This document shows, in pieces, positions 26,844-36,502 of a DNA stretch of 64,000 bases. The stretch is taken from positions 7,130,001 through 7,194,000 of the forward strand of contig NZ_CP139447.1 in the NCBI RefSeq assembly GCF_047121295.1, read 5' to 3'. Each line of letters starts with the position of its first letter. Position 1 is the stretch's first letter. The notes beneath the pieces were generated by a model. It was not told where the DNA came from. It saw nothing but the letters and a program-made list of their open reading frames with translations, and ran no database searches. Position numbers and translations under genes: made by a program. This stretch comes from Longispora sp047121295. Its GTDB lineage: Bacteria > Actinomycetota > Actinomycetes > Mycobacteriales > Micromonosporaceae.

Positions 26844-28238
26844 CTACATGTCCTCCAGCTCCCGGCCCTTGGTCTCCTTGATGAACCGGAGCACGAAGAG
26901 CAGGGCGAGGAACGCGAACATCGTGTACAGCCCGTACGCCACCGTCAGCCCCACGCTCGCCAGCGGCGGGAACGTCACCGTGATCAGCCAGTTGGCGATC
27001 CACTGCGCGGCGGCGGCGACGGCCAGCGCCGTGGCCCGGATCCTGTTGTTGAACATCTCGCCGAGCAGCACCCAGACCACGGGCCCCCAGCTCATCCCGA
27101 ACGCGAACACGTACACGTTGGCCGCCACCAGCGCGATCTTCCCCTCGGTGTCCCCGAGCACCAGGTCGGTACCGGATCCGCTGGCCGTGGAGAACGCCCA
27201 CGCCATCGCGCCCAGCGACAGCACCATGCCGGCCGCCCCGATGATCAGGAGCGGTCGGCGGCCGACCCGGTCGATCAGCGAGATCGCGACCAGGGTGGTG
27301 ACGATGTTGGTGACGGACGTGATCACGGAGGTGAGCATCGCGTCGGACTCGGCGAACCCGACGGCCTGCCAGAGGGTCGTGGAGTAGTAGAAGATCACGT
27401 TGATGCCGACGAACTGCTGGAACACCGACAGCAGGATCCCGACCCAGACGATGCCGGTCAGCCCGAGCACCGGCCCGCGCAGGTCACGCAGGTTGACGGC
27501 CTGCTCGCCGCCGGCCAGCGACCGGACGATCTCCTTCATCCGCAGGTCGACGTCCCCGCCGACGAACCTTTTCAGCACGTCGCGGGCCCGGTCGAGCTTC
27601 TTCACCTTGACGAGGTAGCGGGGCGACTCGGGGATCTGCAGGGCGAGGACCCCGTAGACCAGGGCCGGCAGCATCGCCGAGGCGAACATCCACCGCCACG
27701 CCGTCCCGCCCCACGGCACCGACTCGCCCGCGCCGCCCGCCGAGCGGGCCAGCAGGTAGTCGATGAGCAGCGAGGCGAAGATGCCGGTCACGATGGCCAG
27801 CTGTTGCAGGGAACCGAGCCGGCCCCGGATGTCGGCGGGCGAGATCTCCGCGATGTACGCCGGCGCGATCACCGACGCCGCCCCGACCGCGAACCCGCCG
27901 ACCAGCCGCCACCCGGTGAGCGTGACCGGCCCGAGGGACAGCGCGGACCCCAGGGCGCTGATCCCGAACAGGATCGCGGCGAGCAGCATCACCCGCAGCC
28001 GGCCCCACCGGTCGGCGAGCGGCCCGGCGAACCAGGCCCCGACGGCGCAGCCGAGCAGCGCGGAGGAGACCACGAACCCGAGGACCGCCGAGGACAGTCC
28101 GAACTCGGCCTTGATCGCGTCCACGGTGCCGTTGATGACCGCCGTGTCGTAACCGAAGAGGAAGCCACCGATCGCGGCCGATCCGGACACGAAGAGCACC
28201 GCGCCGTGCCGCTGGCCGACTTCCGAGATTTCGGTCAT
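26844..28238 (-). CDS. Sugar porter family MFS transporter (GlcP-like)
   Basis: A 464-residue, 12-TM sugar porter. Typical motifs are GFLFGYDTAVINGT near the N terminus, DRWGRLRVML (loop 2-3), PAYIAEISPADIRGRLGSLQQLAIVTGI (helices 4-5), PESPRYLV in the central loop, FQQFVGINVIFYYS (helix 7), DRVGRRPLL and the PETKGR equivalent KETKGRELEDM at the C terminus. These fit a proton-coupled hexose or pentose importer, like actinobacterial glucose permease. The -10 box of its probable leaderless start overlaps the stop codon of the upstream dipeptidase gene, so it can be transcribed alone or with it. Confidence 0.9.
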   Translation of the reverse strand: MTEISEVGQRHGAVLFVSGSAAIGGFLFGYDTAVINGTVDAIKAEFGLSSAVLGFVVSSALLGCAVGAWFAGPLADRWGRLRVMLLAAILFGISALGSALSLGPVTLTGWRLVGGFAVGAASVIAPAYIAEISPADIRGRLGSLQQLAIVTGIFASLLIDYLLARSAGGAGESVPWGGTAWRWMFASAMLPALVYGVLALQIPESPRYLVKVKKLDRARDVLKRFVGGDVDLRMKEIVRSLAGGEQAVNLRDLRGPVLGLTGIVWVGILLSVFQQFVGINVIFYYSTTLWQAVGFAESDAMLTSVITSVTNIVTTLVAISLIDRVGRRPLLIIGAAGMVLSLGAMAWAFSTASGSGTDLVLGDTEGKIALVAANVYVFAFGMSWGPVVWVLLGEMFNNRIRATALAVAAAAQWIANWLITVTFPPLASVGLTVAYGLYTMFAFLALLFVLRFIKETKGRELEDM

Positions 28239-28244
28239 GTCGCA

Positions 28245-28250
28245 AATCTA
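28245..28250 (-). promoter_or_regulatory. -10 box of a probable leaderless promoter (TAGATT)
   Basis: On the minus strand TAGATT is followed by TGCGAC and the ATG at 28238. The box overlaps the dipeptidase stop codon. Confidence 0.5.
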
Positions 28251-29273
28251 TAGGCTGGCCCGCATCACCCGCAGCGCATTGCCGTGCGCCAGCGCGGCCA
28301 GGTCCGCCTCCGACCAGCGCCGCCGACGCAGCTCGTCCAGCAGCCGCGGATAGCCGGCGACGTCCTCCAACCCGGACGGCAGCACCTCGACCCCGTCGTA
28401 GTCCCCGCCCAGGCCGACGTGCGCGACCCCGGCGACCTCCCGGACGTACTCCACATGGTCCGCGACGTCGGCCACCCCGACCGGCGGCAGCGTGTTGGCG
28501 AGCAGCCAGCCCTCGACATCGTCCTGTTTGTCCTTCTCGTCCGCCCAGGCCCGGCACTCCTCGGTGAGGAACCACGGCACGAACGTCACCATCACCAGCC
28601 CCTCGGTGTCCCGCACCCGGCCCAGCACGTCGTCGGGCACGTTGCGCGGGTGGTCGCACAGCCCGCGCGCCGAGGAGTGCGAGAAGAACGCCGGGGCGCT
28701 CGAGGTGTCCAGCGCGGCGTGCATCGTACTGGGCGCGACGTGCGACAGGTCCACCATCATCCGCAGCCGGTTGAGCTCCCGCACCACGTCGTGCCCGAAC
28801 TCCGTCAGCCCGCCCACCACCGGCTCGTCCGTGGCGCTGTCGGCCCACGGGATGTTCCGGATGTGCGTCAGGGTCAGATACCGCACGCCCAGCCGGTGCA
28901 GCATCCGCAGCACGCCCAGCGACGAGTCGATCTGGTGCCCGCCCTCCGCCCCCATCAGCGACGCGATCCGGCCCCGTTCCCAGGCGCGCTCGACGTCGGC
29001 GGCGGTCGTCGCGAGCTCCAGGTCGTCGTAGCGCCGGATCAGCGCGTGCACCGCGTCGACCTGCTCCAACGTGGCCGTCACCGGATCGGGCACGTCCTGG
29101 TCGACCCACACCGACCAGAACTGCGCGGCCACCCCGCCGGCCCGCAGCCTCGGCAGATCCGTCTGCAGGCCGGTGCCGGCCTGGTCCACCGCGAGGTCGC
29201 AGAGGTCCGGGTCGTAGCCGTGCCGGACCCGCAGTTGCCAGGCCAGGTCGTTGTGCCCGTCGATGATGTCCAC
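28248..29273 (-). CDS. Membrane dipeptidase (M19 family)
   Basis: A 341-residue cytoplasmic enzyme of the renal-dipeptidase family. The metal-ligand motif at the start is DGHNDLAW (HxD), the bridging Glu lies in MGAEGGHQ, and later ligands lie in VDLSHVAPSTM and FFSHSSARGLCDHPRNVPDD. LTLTHIRNIPWADSATD is another family segment. It would hydrolyse dipeptides, or D-Ala or modified dipeptides from cell wall turnover. There is no signal peptide, unlike animal forms. GTG at 29273 sits six bases after TAGGAT. Confidence 0.92.
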   Translation of the reverse strand: MDIIDGHNDLAWQLRVRHGYDPDLCDLAVDQAGTGLQTDLPRLRAGGVAAQFWSVWVDQDVPDPVTATLEQVDAVHALIRRYDDLELATTAADVERAWERGRIASLMGAEGGHQIDSSLGVLRMLHRLGVRYLTLTHIRNIPWADSATDEPVVGGLTEFGHDVVRELNRLRMMVDLSHVAPSTMHAALDTSSAPAFFSHSSARGLCDHPRNVPDDVLGRVRDTEGLVMVTFVPWFLTEECRAWADEKDKQDDVEGWLLANTLPPVGVADVADHVEYVREVAGVAHVGLGGDYDGVEVLPSGLEDVAGYPRLLDELRRRRWSEADLAALAHGNALRVMRASL

Positions 29274-29279
29274 GGCCAG

Positions 29280-29285
29280 ATCCTA
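29280..29285 (-). promoter_or_regulatory. -10 box of a probable leaderless promoter (TAGGAT)
   Basis: On the minus strand TAGGAT is followed by CTGGCC and the GTG at 29273. Confidence 0.5.
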
Positions 29286-29298
29286 AACCAAGATCAAC

Positions 29299-29338
29299 AC
29301 CCTTTTCCGGTTACGGCGACACCTCCCCCGGCATCCAT
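29299..29338 (-). repeat. Dispersed repeat family B, copy 1
   Basis: On the minus strand this reads GATGGATGCCGGGGGAGGTG then TCGCCGTAACCGGAAAAGGG. It matches 49597-49634 and 63643-63667 on the plus strand. It lies between cutC and the dipeptidase gene. Confidence 0.7.
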
Positions 29339-29377
29339 CGGCGACTCCCTGTCACCCCGGCAGCGCCCCGGGAGGGC

Positions 29378-30046
29378 TCAGCCCGACACCACCGCACGCC
29401 ACTCCGCGACCCGCTCCGCGCTCACCCCGACGGCCCACCCACCGTCACCCCGCGCGGCACTCCCCACATGGAACGCCCGCACCCCGTGCTCCCGCAGCAC
29501 CGGCACGTGCGCCGGGGTGAGCCCGCCCCCGGCGAGGATCAGGGCCGGGTCCCGGCCGAGCAGGCCGTCCAGCCCGGCCCCGAGCCCGTCCGGCGACCCG
29601 GCGGTGAGCACGGCGTCCAGCCCCGGCAGCCCGCACACCACGTCCCAGGCGTCGGCCCCGACCGCGTGGTCGATGGCGCGGTGGAACGTCCACGGTCGAC
29701 CCTGGAGCGCCCCGGCAAGGCGGGTGGTGGCGGCGGCGTCGATCTCCCCGGTACCCGTGAGAAAGCCCAGCACGAATCCGTCCGCACCGGCGTCGATCAG
29801 CTGGCCTGCGACGGCGGCCAGCTCGGTCAGGTCCCGCTCGTCGGTCTCGAACCCCGCCCGGGACCGGAGCATGACCCGGAGCGGAAGGGTGGTGGCGGCC
29901 CGGATCGCGGCGACCGTCGCCACGGACGGGGTGAGCCCGTCGGCGCGCATGTCGGCGACGAGTTCCAGGCGGTCGGCTCCGCCGGCCTCGGCGGCGGCCG
30001 CGTCGAGGGCGTCCAGGGCGATGATCTCCAGCAGCGCGCGCGTCAT
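29378..30046 (-). CDS. cutC: CutC family protein
   Basis: A 222-residue TIM-barrel protein of the CutC family. LEIIALDALDAAAAEAGGADRLELV corresponds to the family start (LEVC..S...A..A...GADRIELC), followed by GLTPSVATVAAI, VMLRSRAGF, DGFVLGFLTGTGEID, TFHRAIDHA and LTAGSPDGLGAGL. CutC was named for copper tolerance in enteric bacteria but its biochemical role is unresolved. The ATG at 30046 gives the correct N terminus; the longer upstream frame is not conserved sequence. There is no clear operator. Confidence 0.88.
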   Translation of the reverse strand: MTRALLEIIALDALDAAAAEAGGADRLELVADMRADGLTPSVATVAAIRAATTLPLRVMLRSRAGFETDERDLTELAAVAGQLIDAGADGFVLGFLTGTGEIDAAATTRLAGALQGRPWTFHRAIDHAVGADAWDVVCGLPGLDAVLTAGSPDGLGAGLDGLLGRDPALILAGGGLTPAHVPVLREHGVRAFHVGSAARGDGGWAVGVSAERVAEWRAVVSG

Positions 30047-30110
30047 GGTCAGGATTGTTTCAAATAACCCCAGGTGTCGCCGGTACCGGGGCCACCCCGG
30101 TCCACGGCGG

Positions 30111-30209
30111 TCATGCCCGCCGGGCCACTCCGCCGGCCTCCCGCACCCGTCGGCGGGCACCCACGAGCGCACAGCCGAGGGCGAACCCGGTGGTCAACGG
30201 CGTCACCAT
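30111..30209 (-). CDS. Possible small hydrophobic protein coupled to the PadR gene
   Basis: A 32-codon frame starting ATG at 30209, which overlaps the PadR stop codon (ATGGTGA). It encodes MVTPLTTGFALGCALVGARR and then a basic REAGGVARRA tail, so one short hydrophobic stretch with a charged end. PadR genes are often followed by a membrane protein they control, and this may be a small remnant of one. No similarity recognised; treat it as tentative. Confidence 0.35.
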   Translation of the reverse strand: MVTPLTTGFALGCALVGARRRVREAGGVARRA

Positions 30210-30523
30210 GCCGGCCGCACCACGGGCGCCGGGCTGGTGTCCCGCCGCAGGGCCCGCAACGCCGCGTGCGACCGCGCCGCCCCCTCGGCCGTCAGCCGGT
30301 AGTACTTCCGGGCGGGCCGGCCGGCGGCCACCGGATCCACGTCCTCCCACTGGGTCTCCAGCCACCCGGCCCGGACCAGCCGGGTCAGGATCGGATAGAG
30401 GCTGCCGCTGGCCAGCCCGGTCTGCTGCATCAGGTCGAGCCCGTAGCGCTCCACGTCCACGTCCGCCACGAACGCCGCGAGCACCCGGGCCACCGGGATC
30501 GTCAACCGCACCTCATCCGCCAC
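30203..30523 (-). CDS. PadR family transcriptional regulator
   Basis: A 106-residue PadR-type winged-helix protein: VADEVRLTIPVARVLAAFVADVDVERYGLDLMQQTGLASGSLYPILTRLVRAGWLETQWE, then RPARKYYRLTAEG, then a short dimerisation helix. This is the compact PadR-s2 layout. The GTG at 30523 is chosen because TAGAGT lies seven bases upstream and the palindrome ATAGGCCTAT overlaps that promoter, which suggests autoregulation. The upstream longer frame adds unrelated residues. It has a normal SGSLYP recognition helix. The regulated target is unclear. Confidence 0.85.
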   Translation of the reverse strand: MADEVRLTIPVARVLAAFVADVDVERYGLDLMQQTGLASGSLYPILTRLVRAGWLETQWEDVDPVAAGRPARKYYRLTAEGAARSHAALRALRRDTSPAPVVRPAW

Positions 30524-30530
30524 GCCGACA

Positions 30531-30536
30531 ACTCTA
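30531..30536 (-). promoter_or_regulatory. -10 box of a probable leaderless PadR promoter (TAGAGT)
   Basis: On the minus strand TAGAGT is followed by seven bases and the GTG at 30523. Confidence 0.45.
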
Positions 30537-30537
30537 G

Positions 30538-30547
30538 ATAGGCCTAT
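30538..30547. promoter_or_regulatory. Candidate PadR operator (perfect palindrome ATAGGCCTAT)
   Basis: A ten-base perfect palindrome abuts the PadR -10 box. A second ATAGG occurs 20 bases further on. The site placement fits autorepression. Confidence 0.4.
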
Positions 30548-30570
30548 GCCTGACATCTACATAGGGATGG

Positions 30571-30601
30571 AAAAAGGGGGCGGACCCGAAGGCCCGCCCC
30601 C
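30571..30601 (-). terminator. Rho-independent terminator of groEL
   Basis: On the minus strand GGGGGCGGGCCTT pairs with GGTCCGCCCCC and is followed by TTTTT, twelve bases after the groEL stop. This is one of the few terminators here with a clear T-run. Confidence 0.88.
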
Positions 30602-30613
30602 TCTCAGAAGGAC

Positions 30614-32233
<1,620 letters not shown>

Positions 32234-32348
32234 GGTGGCGTGTCCTCCGCTGCTGCGTCCTGCCCGGGTAAGGGCTGAATGTACGCAAGGTCCGAGTCGA
32301 GTCAGTGCCCGCGACGGACGACCCTACGGAGGGTCTCACCTTCTCGAC

Positions 32349-32375
32349 CTGGCACTCGCAGTGCACGAGTGCCAG
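32349..32375. promoter_or_regulatory. CIRCE element 1 (proximal to groEL)
   Basis: CTGGCACTC, nine bases, GAGTGCCAG: a perfect inverted repeat with the CIRCE spacing and core GCACTC/GAGTGC. It lies about 115 bases upstream of the groEL start. HrcA should bind here. Confidence 0.9.
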
Positions 32376-32383
32376 GTCAACGT

Positions 32384-32410
32384 TTAGCACTCTCCAGCCG
32401 CGAGTGCAAC
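32384..32410. promoter_or_regulatory. CIRCE element 2 (distal, consensus form)
   Basis: TTAGCACTC, nine bases, GAGTGCAAC matches the CIRCE consensus TTAGCACTC-N9-GAGTGCTAA in 16 of 18 arm positions. It directly abuts the stop codon of the upstream membrane-protein gene and is 9 bases from CIRCE 1. Confidence 0.95.
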
Positions 32411-33232
32411 CTATACGGCTTCCCGCAGGAGCTGTTCCGTGCTCAGCGGGGTCTCCCGGGACCGCAGGTCGGCGTACGTCACAACGGTGCCGGCCAGCAC
32501 CAGGACGAAGATCGGCAGGGCGACGACGGCCGACCAGAGTCCGGTGCCGATCTCGGCGACGAACCGGAAGGTGTCCCCGCTGATCGAGGAGGTCACCCCG
32601 CCCGGCGCGCCCAGGCAGCAGGACAGCACGAGGACGACGAGCGCGAGGGGTACCAGTCGGGAAAGGGTGTGTCCGAACCGCGCGTGCGTGAGCTTGAAGG
32701 AGCGCGGGATGCCGGGGGCCCGCTCGTAGACCACCACCGGGGTGACCAGGGAGCACGCGATCGCGAAGTAGACCGAGCCGATGAGGCACAGGCAGACGCC
32801 GAGCGCGATCAGGATCGAGGACAGGATCTGCCAGCCCCACACGGCCAGCGCCCGGCCCCGGCCGAACCGGAGCGCGTCGCCCAGGGTGACCGGCCGGCCG
32901 GCGGCCTCCTGGGTGACCGCCCACACGCCGGCCGCCGCGCCGAGCGAGCCGAGGTATGCGGCGATGATCCACGCGACGAAGGTCAGCAGCGCGACCCAGG
33001 GCCGGACGCTCCACTCCTCGTCCCCGATGGGCTGGGTGTAGGAGACGCTGCCCAGGATGCTGATCACGACGGTCGGGGCGGCGATGGTGACCGCCGCGAT
33101 GATCAGGAGCGATTTCCAACTGCGCCGGATGACGCCGACCACCCGGTCGTACCAGCCGCCGAATCCGGCCGCCGGGTCGGGCACGAGCGGATCGTCGGTG
33201 TGACCGACGGACTGGTAGCCATAAGTAGCCAT
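32411..33232 (-). CDS. Polytopic membrane protein of unknown function
   Basis: A 273-residue protein with a polar N terminus (MATYGYQSVGHTDDPLVPDP) and about six hydrophobic segments, for example SLLIIAAVTIAAPTVVISILG, ILIALGVCLCLIGSVYFAIAC and LVPLALVVLVLSCCLG. It resembles actinobacterial glycerophosphodiester-phosphodiesterase-type membrane domain proteins, without catalytic residues. AAGGGG stands about seven bases before the ATG. It lies upstream of groEL on the same strand and its stop touches CIRCE 2, so groEL has its own promoter in the gap. No known function. Confidence 0.65.
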   Translation of the reverse strand: MATYGYQSVGHTDDPLVPDPAAGFGGWYDRVVGVIRRSWKSLLIIAAVTIAAPTVVISILGSVSYTQPIGDEEWSVRPWVALLTFVAWIIAAYLGSLGAAAGVWAVTQEAAGRPVTLGDALRFGRGRALAVWGWQILSSILIALGVCLCLIGSVYFAIACSLVTPVVVYERAPGIPRSFKLTHARFGHTLSRLVPLALVVLVLSCCLGAPGGVTSSISGDTFRFVAEIGTGLWSAVVALPIFVLVLAGTVVTYADLRSRETPLSTEQLLREAV

Positions 33233-33272
33233 GTTCGCCCCTTAATGGGTAGTTGAACATTGCTTAGCATGG

Positions 33273-34172
33273 CTACGATATGTTTTTCCGGGAAACGGCC
33301 TGAACGAACGCCGTGACCGCCCGGTCCCGCGATCCGGCGAGGCGAATGGCGCGCAGTTCACGGGCCAGGGAAAACCCATTCACGGGTACGAGGACGAGCG
33401 TCCCCGCCGCCAACTCCTCCCGCACCGCCAGCCTGCTGAGAATGGTCGCGCCCAGCCCGGCCCGCACGGCGGCCTTCAGCGCCTCCGTGGACGTCATCAC
33501 CCCGAACGGCTCGGCGATCAGATGCCCGGCGGCGGCCGCGGCGGCCTCGTAGGTGCGCCGGGTGCCGGACTCCGCCTCGCGGAGCAGCAGCCGGGTGCCG
33601 ACCAGGGTCTCCAGCGGCAGCGGCGCGTCGAGCCGGGCCCACGGGTGGTCGGGGGCGACGAGCACGACCAGCTCGTCGCGGTCGAACAGCCGGGTGGTCA
33701 GCCCGGCGGTGGGGATCGGCCCCTCGACGAACCCGACGTCGACCGCGCCGGACCGGACCAGCGCGGTGACCTCGTCGGAGTTGGCGACCGTCAGGGACAC
33801 GGTGACGTCCCCGGCGGCGGCGATCCGGGCCGGCAGCACGTACTCGGCGTTGGTGTAGCTGGCGGCCACCCTGATCCGGCCCTGGGCCCCGGCCCGCAGC
33901 GCCTCGGCCTCGCCGGCGAACCGGTCGGCGGCGGCGAGCAGGTCCCGGGCGAGGTCGGCGAGCCGGGCGCCCTCGGCGGTGGGCCGGCAGCCGCGCGGCG
34001 TACGGATCAGCAGCTCGACCCCGACCCGGCGTTCGAGCCGGCGGAGCGCCTCGCTGGCGGACGGCTGGGTGATCTGGTGCGTGCGGGCGGCGGCGGAGAT
34101 GCTGCCCGTGGTGACGGCGTCGACGAACAGGCCGAGCGGAACGAGATCGGCGAGCCCGAGACGACTACCCAT
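33273..34172 (-). CDS. LysR family transcriptional regulator
   Basis: A 299-residue LysR-type regulator. The HTH is SISAAARTHQITQPSASEALRRLERRVGVELLIRTPRGCRPT, followed by the usual dimer helix (LADLARDLLAAADRFAGEAEALR) and a periplasmic-binding-like effector domain (IRVAASYTNAEYVLP, VGFVEGPIPTAGL, RTYEAAAAAAGHL). Effector and target are unknown; LysR usually controls the divergent gene, here cspA or none. ATG at 34172 is six bases after TAGACT. Confidence 0.92.
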   Translation of the reverse strand: MGSRLGLADLVPLGLFVDAVTTGSISAAARTHQITQPSASEALRRLERRVGVELLIRTPRGCRPTAEGARLADLARDLLAAADRFAGEAEALRAGAQGRIRVAASYTNAEYVLPARIAAAGDVTVSLTVANSDEVTALVRSGAVDVGFVEGPIPTAGLTTRLFDRDELVVLVAPDHPWARLDAPLPLETLVGTRLLLREAESGTRRTYEAAAAAAGHLIAEPFGVMTSTEALKAAVRAGLGATILSRLAVREELAAGTLVLVPVNGFSLARELRAIRLAGSRDRAVTAFVQAVSRKNIS

Positions 34173-34178
34173 AGGTTC

Positions 34179-34184
34179 AGTCTA
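34179..34184 (-). promoter_or_regulatory. -10 box of a probable leaderless LysR promoter (TAGACT)
   Basis: On the minus strand TAGACT is followed by six bases and the ATG at 34172. Confidence 0.5.
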
Positions 34185-34208
34185 TGGGCAGCCGTCCCGC
34201 CGCACGCC

Positions 34209-34412
34209 TCAACCCGCGAGGCGGACGTTCTCCGCCTGCGGACCCTTCTGGCCCTGACCGATCTCAAATTCGACCCGCTGGCCATCGTCCAGCGATTTGT
34301 ACCCGTCCATCTGGATCGACGAAAAGTGGACAAAAACGTCCTGCCCGCCGTCCACGGCGATGAAGCCGTAGCCCTTTTCGCTGTTGAACCACTTGACAGT
34401 GCCTTCAGCCAC
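34209..34412 (-). CDS. cspA: Cold-shock protein CspA family
   Basis: A 67-residue cold-shock protein with GTVKWFNSEKGYGFIAVDGG (RNP1) and DVFVHFSSIQ (RNP2), ending PQAENVRL. It is a single OB-fold RNA chaperone in the cytoplasm. The GTG at 34412 is chosen because AAGGAAG lies six bases upstream and the conserved N terminus starts there; the longer frame upstream is not conserved. The 5' leader of more than 100 bases is usual for csp genes. The LysR gene lies 36 bases beyond its stop. Confidence 0.95.
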   Translation of the reverse strand: MAEGTVKWFNSEKGYGFIAVDGGQDVFVHFSSIQMDGYKSLDDGQRVEFEIGQGQKGPQAENVRLAG

Positions 34413-34589
34413 GCCGCACTTCCTTCTGCCAAACACCCCGACGCCGCACAGCGCGGACGCCGACACCAAGCCATTCCCGGAGCTCGATGAACGCACGGTA
34501 CACGAGCCGATCAACCAACGCACTAATACAAACCGGACAGTAGAAATATCGCTGCGACTGTGGACAATCGCGGCTACATTCTGTTTCTT

Positions 34590-35429
34590 ATGCGCGCACA
34601 TCCACCGCCGTCCGCCGCCACTCTCGAATGGCTACGGAAAGTCATCAGCGCCGATATCTCCACGGTCGCCCCCCTCGCCGGCGGCATCGCACAGTCCGTG
34701 ACCGGGGTGACGACGACCGACGGCCGGGAGTACGTGCTGCGGCTGTGGAGCCGTCCCGGCTGGCGGGAGACCGACCCCGACCACAGCCCGGCCAACGAGG
34801 TGGCGGCCCTCGCGGCGCTCGCCGGCACCGGGCTGCCGGTGCCCGAGGTCGTGGCGGTGGACGCCGACGGCCGGCACGGGGAGTACCCGGCGCTGCTGAT
34901 GACCCGGCTGCCAGGCACGATCCTGTCGAGCGCCACCCACGTGTCCCCGACCGCCGAGCCGCTGACCGCCGACATGCTCCGCCAGCTCGTCGAGGCCGCC
35001 GAGGTGTTCCACGCGCTGCCGGTGCCGGCCGTCGGCCCGTACGCGCCGTACGAGGACCCGGCCGACTGGGAGCCGCCGTCGGACAACCCGGTGTGGGACC
35101 GCGCCCTCGCCCTCGCGGCCGCCGGACCGCCGCCGGCCCCGGACGTCTTCATCCACCGCGACTACCACCCCGGTAACACTCTGTGGCAGGGCGGCCGACT
35201 GACGGGCATCATCGACTGGACCACGGCCGCGTACGGACCGTCCGGAGTGGACCTGGCGCACCTGCGGATCAACCTGGTGCACGCGTACGACCAGCGGGCC
35301 GCCGACACCGTGCTGCGCTTCGTTTCCGAACACAATCCTTACTGGGACGTCCGGGCCGTGCTCGACATGACCGACGGCGACGACGCGGCGCTACCGAGGA
35401 TCGAGGCCTACCTGGAGAGCCTGCTGTGA
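34590..35429 (+). CDS. Aminoglycoside phosphotransferase (APH) family kinase
   Basis: A 279-residue protein of the APH/choline-kinase fold. It has the ATP-site lysine-strand equivalent REYVLRLW, the catalytic loop FIHRDYHPGNTL (Brenner motif, Asp and His-Asn) and the metal-binding IIDWTTAAYGPSGVDLAHL. Substrate is unknown; members may phosphorylate small metabolites or sugars rather than antibiotics. The ATG at 34590 was chosen because the preceding codons are not conserved-looking and the TACATT box is nine bases before it. It is divergent from cspA. Confidence 0.88.
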   Translation: MRAHPPPSAATLEWLRKVISADISTVAPLAGGIAQSVTGVTTTDGREYVLRLWSRPGWRETDPDHSPANEVAALAALAGTGLPVPEVVAVDADGRHGEYPALLMTRLPGTILSSATHVSPTAEPLTADMLRQLVEAAEVFHALPVPAVGPYAPYEDPADWEPPSDNPVWDRALALAAAGPPPAPDVFIHRDYHPGNTLWQGGRLTGIIDWTTAAYGPSGVDLAHLRINLVHAYDQRAADTVLRFVSEHNPYWDVRAVLDMTDGDDAALPRIEAYLESLL

Positions 35430-35545
35430 TGGCGAAGCGGGTCGCGCCGTAGCGCCACCCGCGTCACCACTCACGGGCTGCACGCCCGGACCATCTCCAG
35501 CAGGGGCCGCGCGCCGTTCCGGACGGACCCCGCGCACCGCTGGAG

Positions 35546-36502
35546 TCAGGGCACCGCCGACGGGCTGGGCGACGCGGTCGGGACGGGGCTGGCCGGGGCC
35601 GGGCTGGCGGTCGGGGCCGGGGTCGCCGAGCCGTGCGGGGCCGGCGAGGGGGTCCGCTGCGGGCGCCTGATCGGGCCCGGACCGTTCTGGGTGGACGGGC
35701 ACAGCGGGTAGACCCACTGCGGCTGCTCGCCGAACGCCGGCCCGCGGTCCGGGCACTGCCACGGGTGGCCGAGCTGGATCGGGTTGCCGTTCTGGTCGTA
35801 GAGCCGGATGTCCGTCAGCGGGTTGCCGTCCGCGTCGTAGGCGACGACGTCGCTCACGCCCTGCCACCGGTCGGCGTAGGAGCTCAGCCGGTCGGCGCGG
35901 TCCTCGCTGCCCTGGACGACGAACACCAGCCCGGTGAACGCGAGCGGGACGGTGCCGAGGACGAGCAGCCACCGGAACCAGCCGGTGACCGTCCTGGTCC
36001 GGCGGCCGAGCCAGACGGAGAACGCGACGCAGCCCGCCAGCACGACCAGGGCCGCCAACGGGTGGTCGGTGCGGAACGGCAGCAGCCCGGCGGAGCGCCC
36101 GGTGGCCACGAGCATCACCCAGCACGCGAGGATCCAGCCCCGGAACAGCCACCAGGCGGGCCGCAGGGCGGCCAAAAGATCACGCATCCGGGGGTACCCG
36201 ACCACCGCGCCCAGCCGCACGTCCACCCGTCGGCCGAACGCCGCGACCCGCTGCCAGTCCACCGTGGCGACCCGGTCCCCGTCCGTCGGGCGGGACTCCA
36301 GTCCGGCGGCGGCCCGCAGCTCGGCCGCGTACACCGCCGGTGGGCCCAGGCGCTCGGCCAGCGTCCCGCTGTGCTCGGCCTCGATGTCGGCCAGGTGCGC
36401 CGGGAGGTCCTCCATCAGCTCGTCGCGCACCTCGGGCGGCAGGTCGGCCAGCGCCGCGCGCACCCCCGCCAGGTACGCCTCACTCTGGTTCGTCGTGGTC
36501 AT
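35546..36502 (-). CDS. HAAS-domain membrane protein
   Basis: A 318-residue protein. The N-terminal HAAS domain (YLAGVRAALADLPPEVRDELMEDLPAHLADIEAE) is followed by at least four membrane segments, and then a Pro/Ala/Ser/Thr-rich extracytoplasmic tail ending PTASPSPSAVP. An insertion DADGNPLTDIRLYDQNGNP gives a small extracellular loop. HAAS proteins typically pair with a PadR-type regulator; here the ATG overlaps the PadR stop (ATGA), so the two are coupled. Function unknown; HAAS links membrane stress to regulation. Confidence 0.8.
   Translation of the reverse strand: MTTTNQSEAYLAGVRAALADLPPEVRDELMEDLPAHLADIEAEHSGTLAERLGPPAVYAAELRAAAGLESRPTDGDRVATVDWQRVAAFGRRVDVRLGAVVGYPRMRDLLAALRPAWWLFRGWILACWVMLVATGRSAGLLPFRTDHPLAALVVLAGCVAFSVWLGRRTRTVTGWFRWLLVLGTVPLAFTGLVFVVQGSEDRADRLSSYADRWQGVSDVVAYDADGNPLTDIRLYDQNGNPIQLGHPWQCPDRGPAFGEQPQWVYPLCPSTQNGPGPIRRPQRTPSPAPHGSATPAPTASPAPASPVPTASPSPSAVP

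Noticed and set aside
28248..28250. Possible readthrough fusion of dipeptidase and MFS genes
   Set aside because: The frames differ, there is a clear stop, and the MFS gene has its own -10 box.
34413..34601. N-terminal extension of the cold-shock protein
   Set aside because: CspA proteins start at the conserved AEGTVKWF; the extension lacks family residues and AAGGAAG lies before the internal GTG at 34412.
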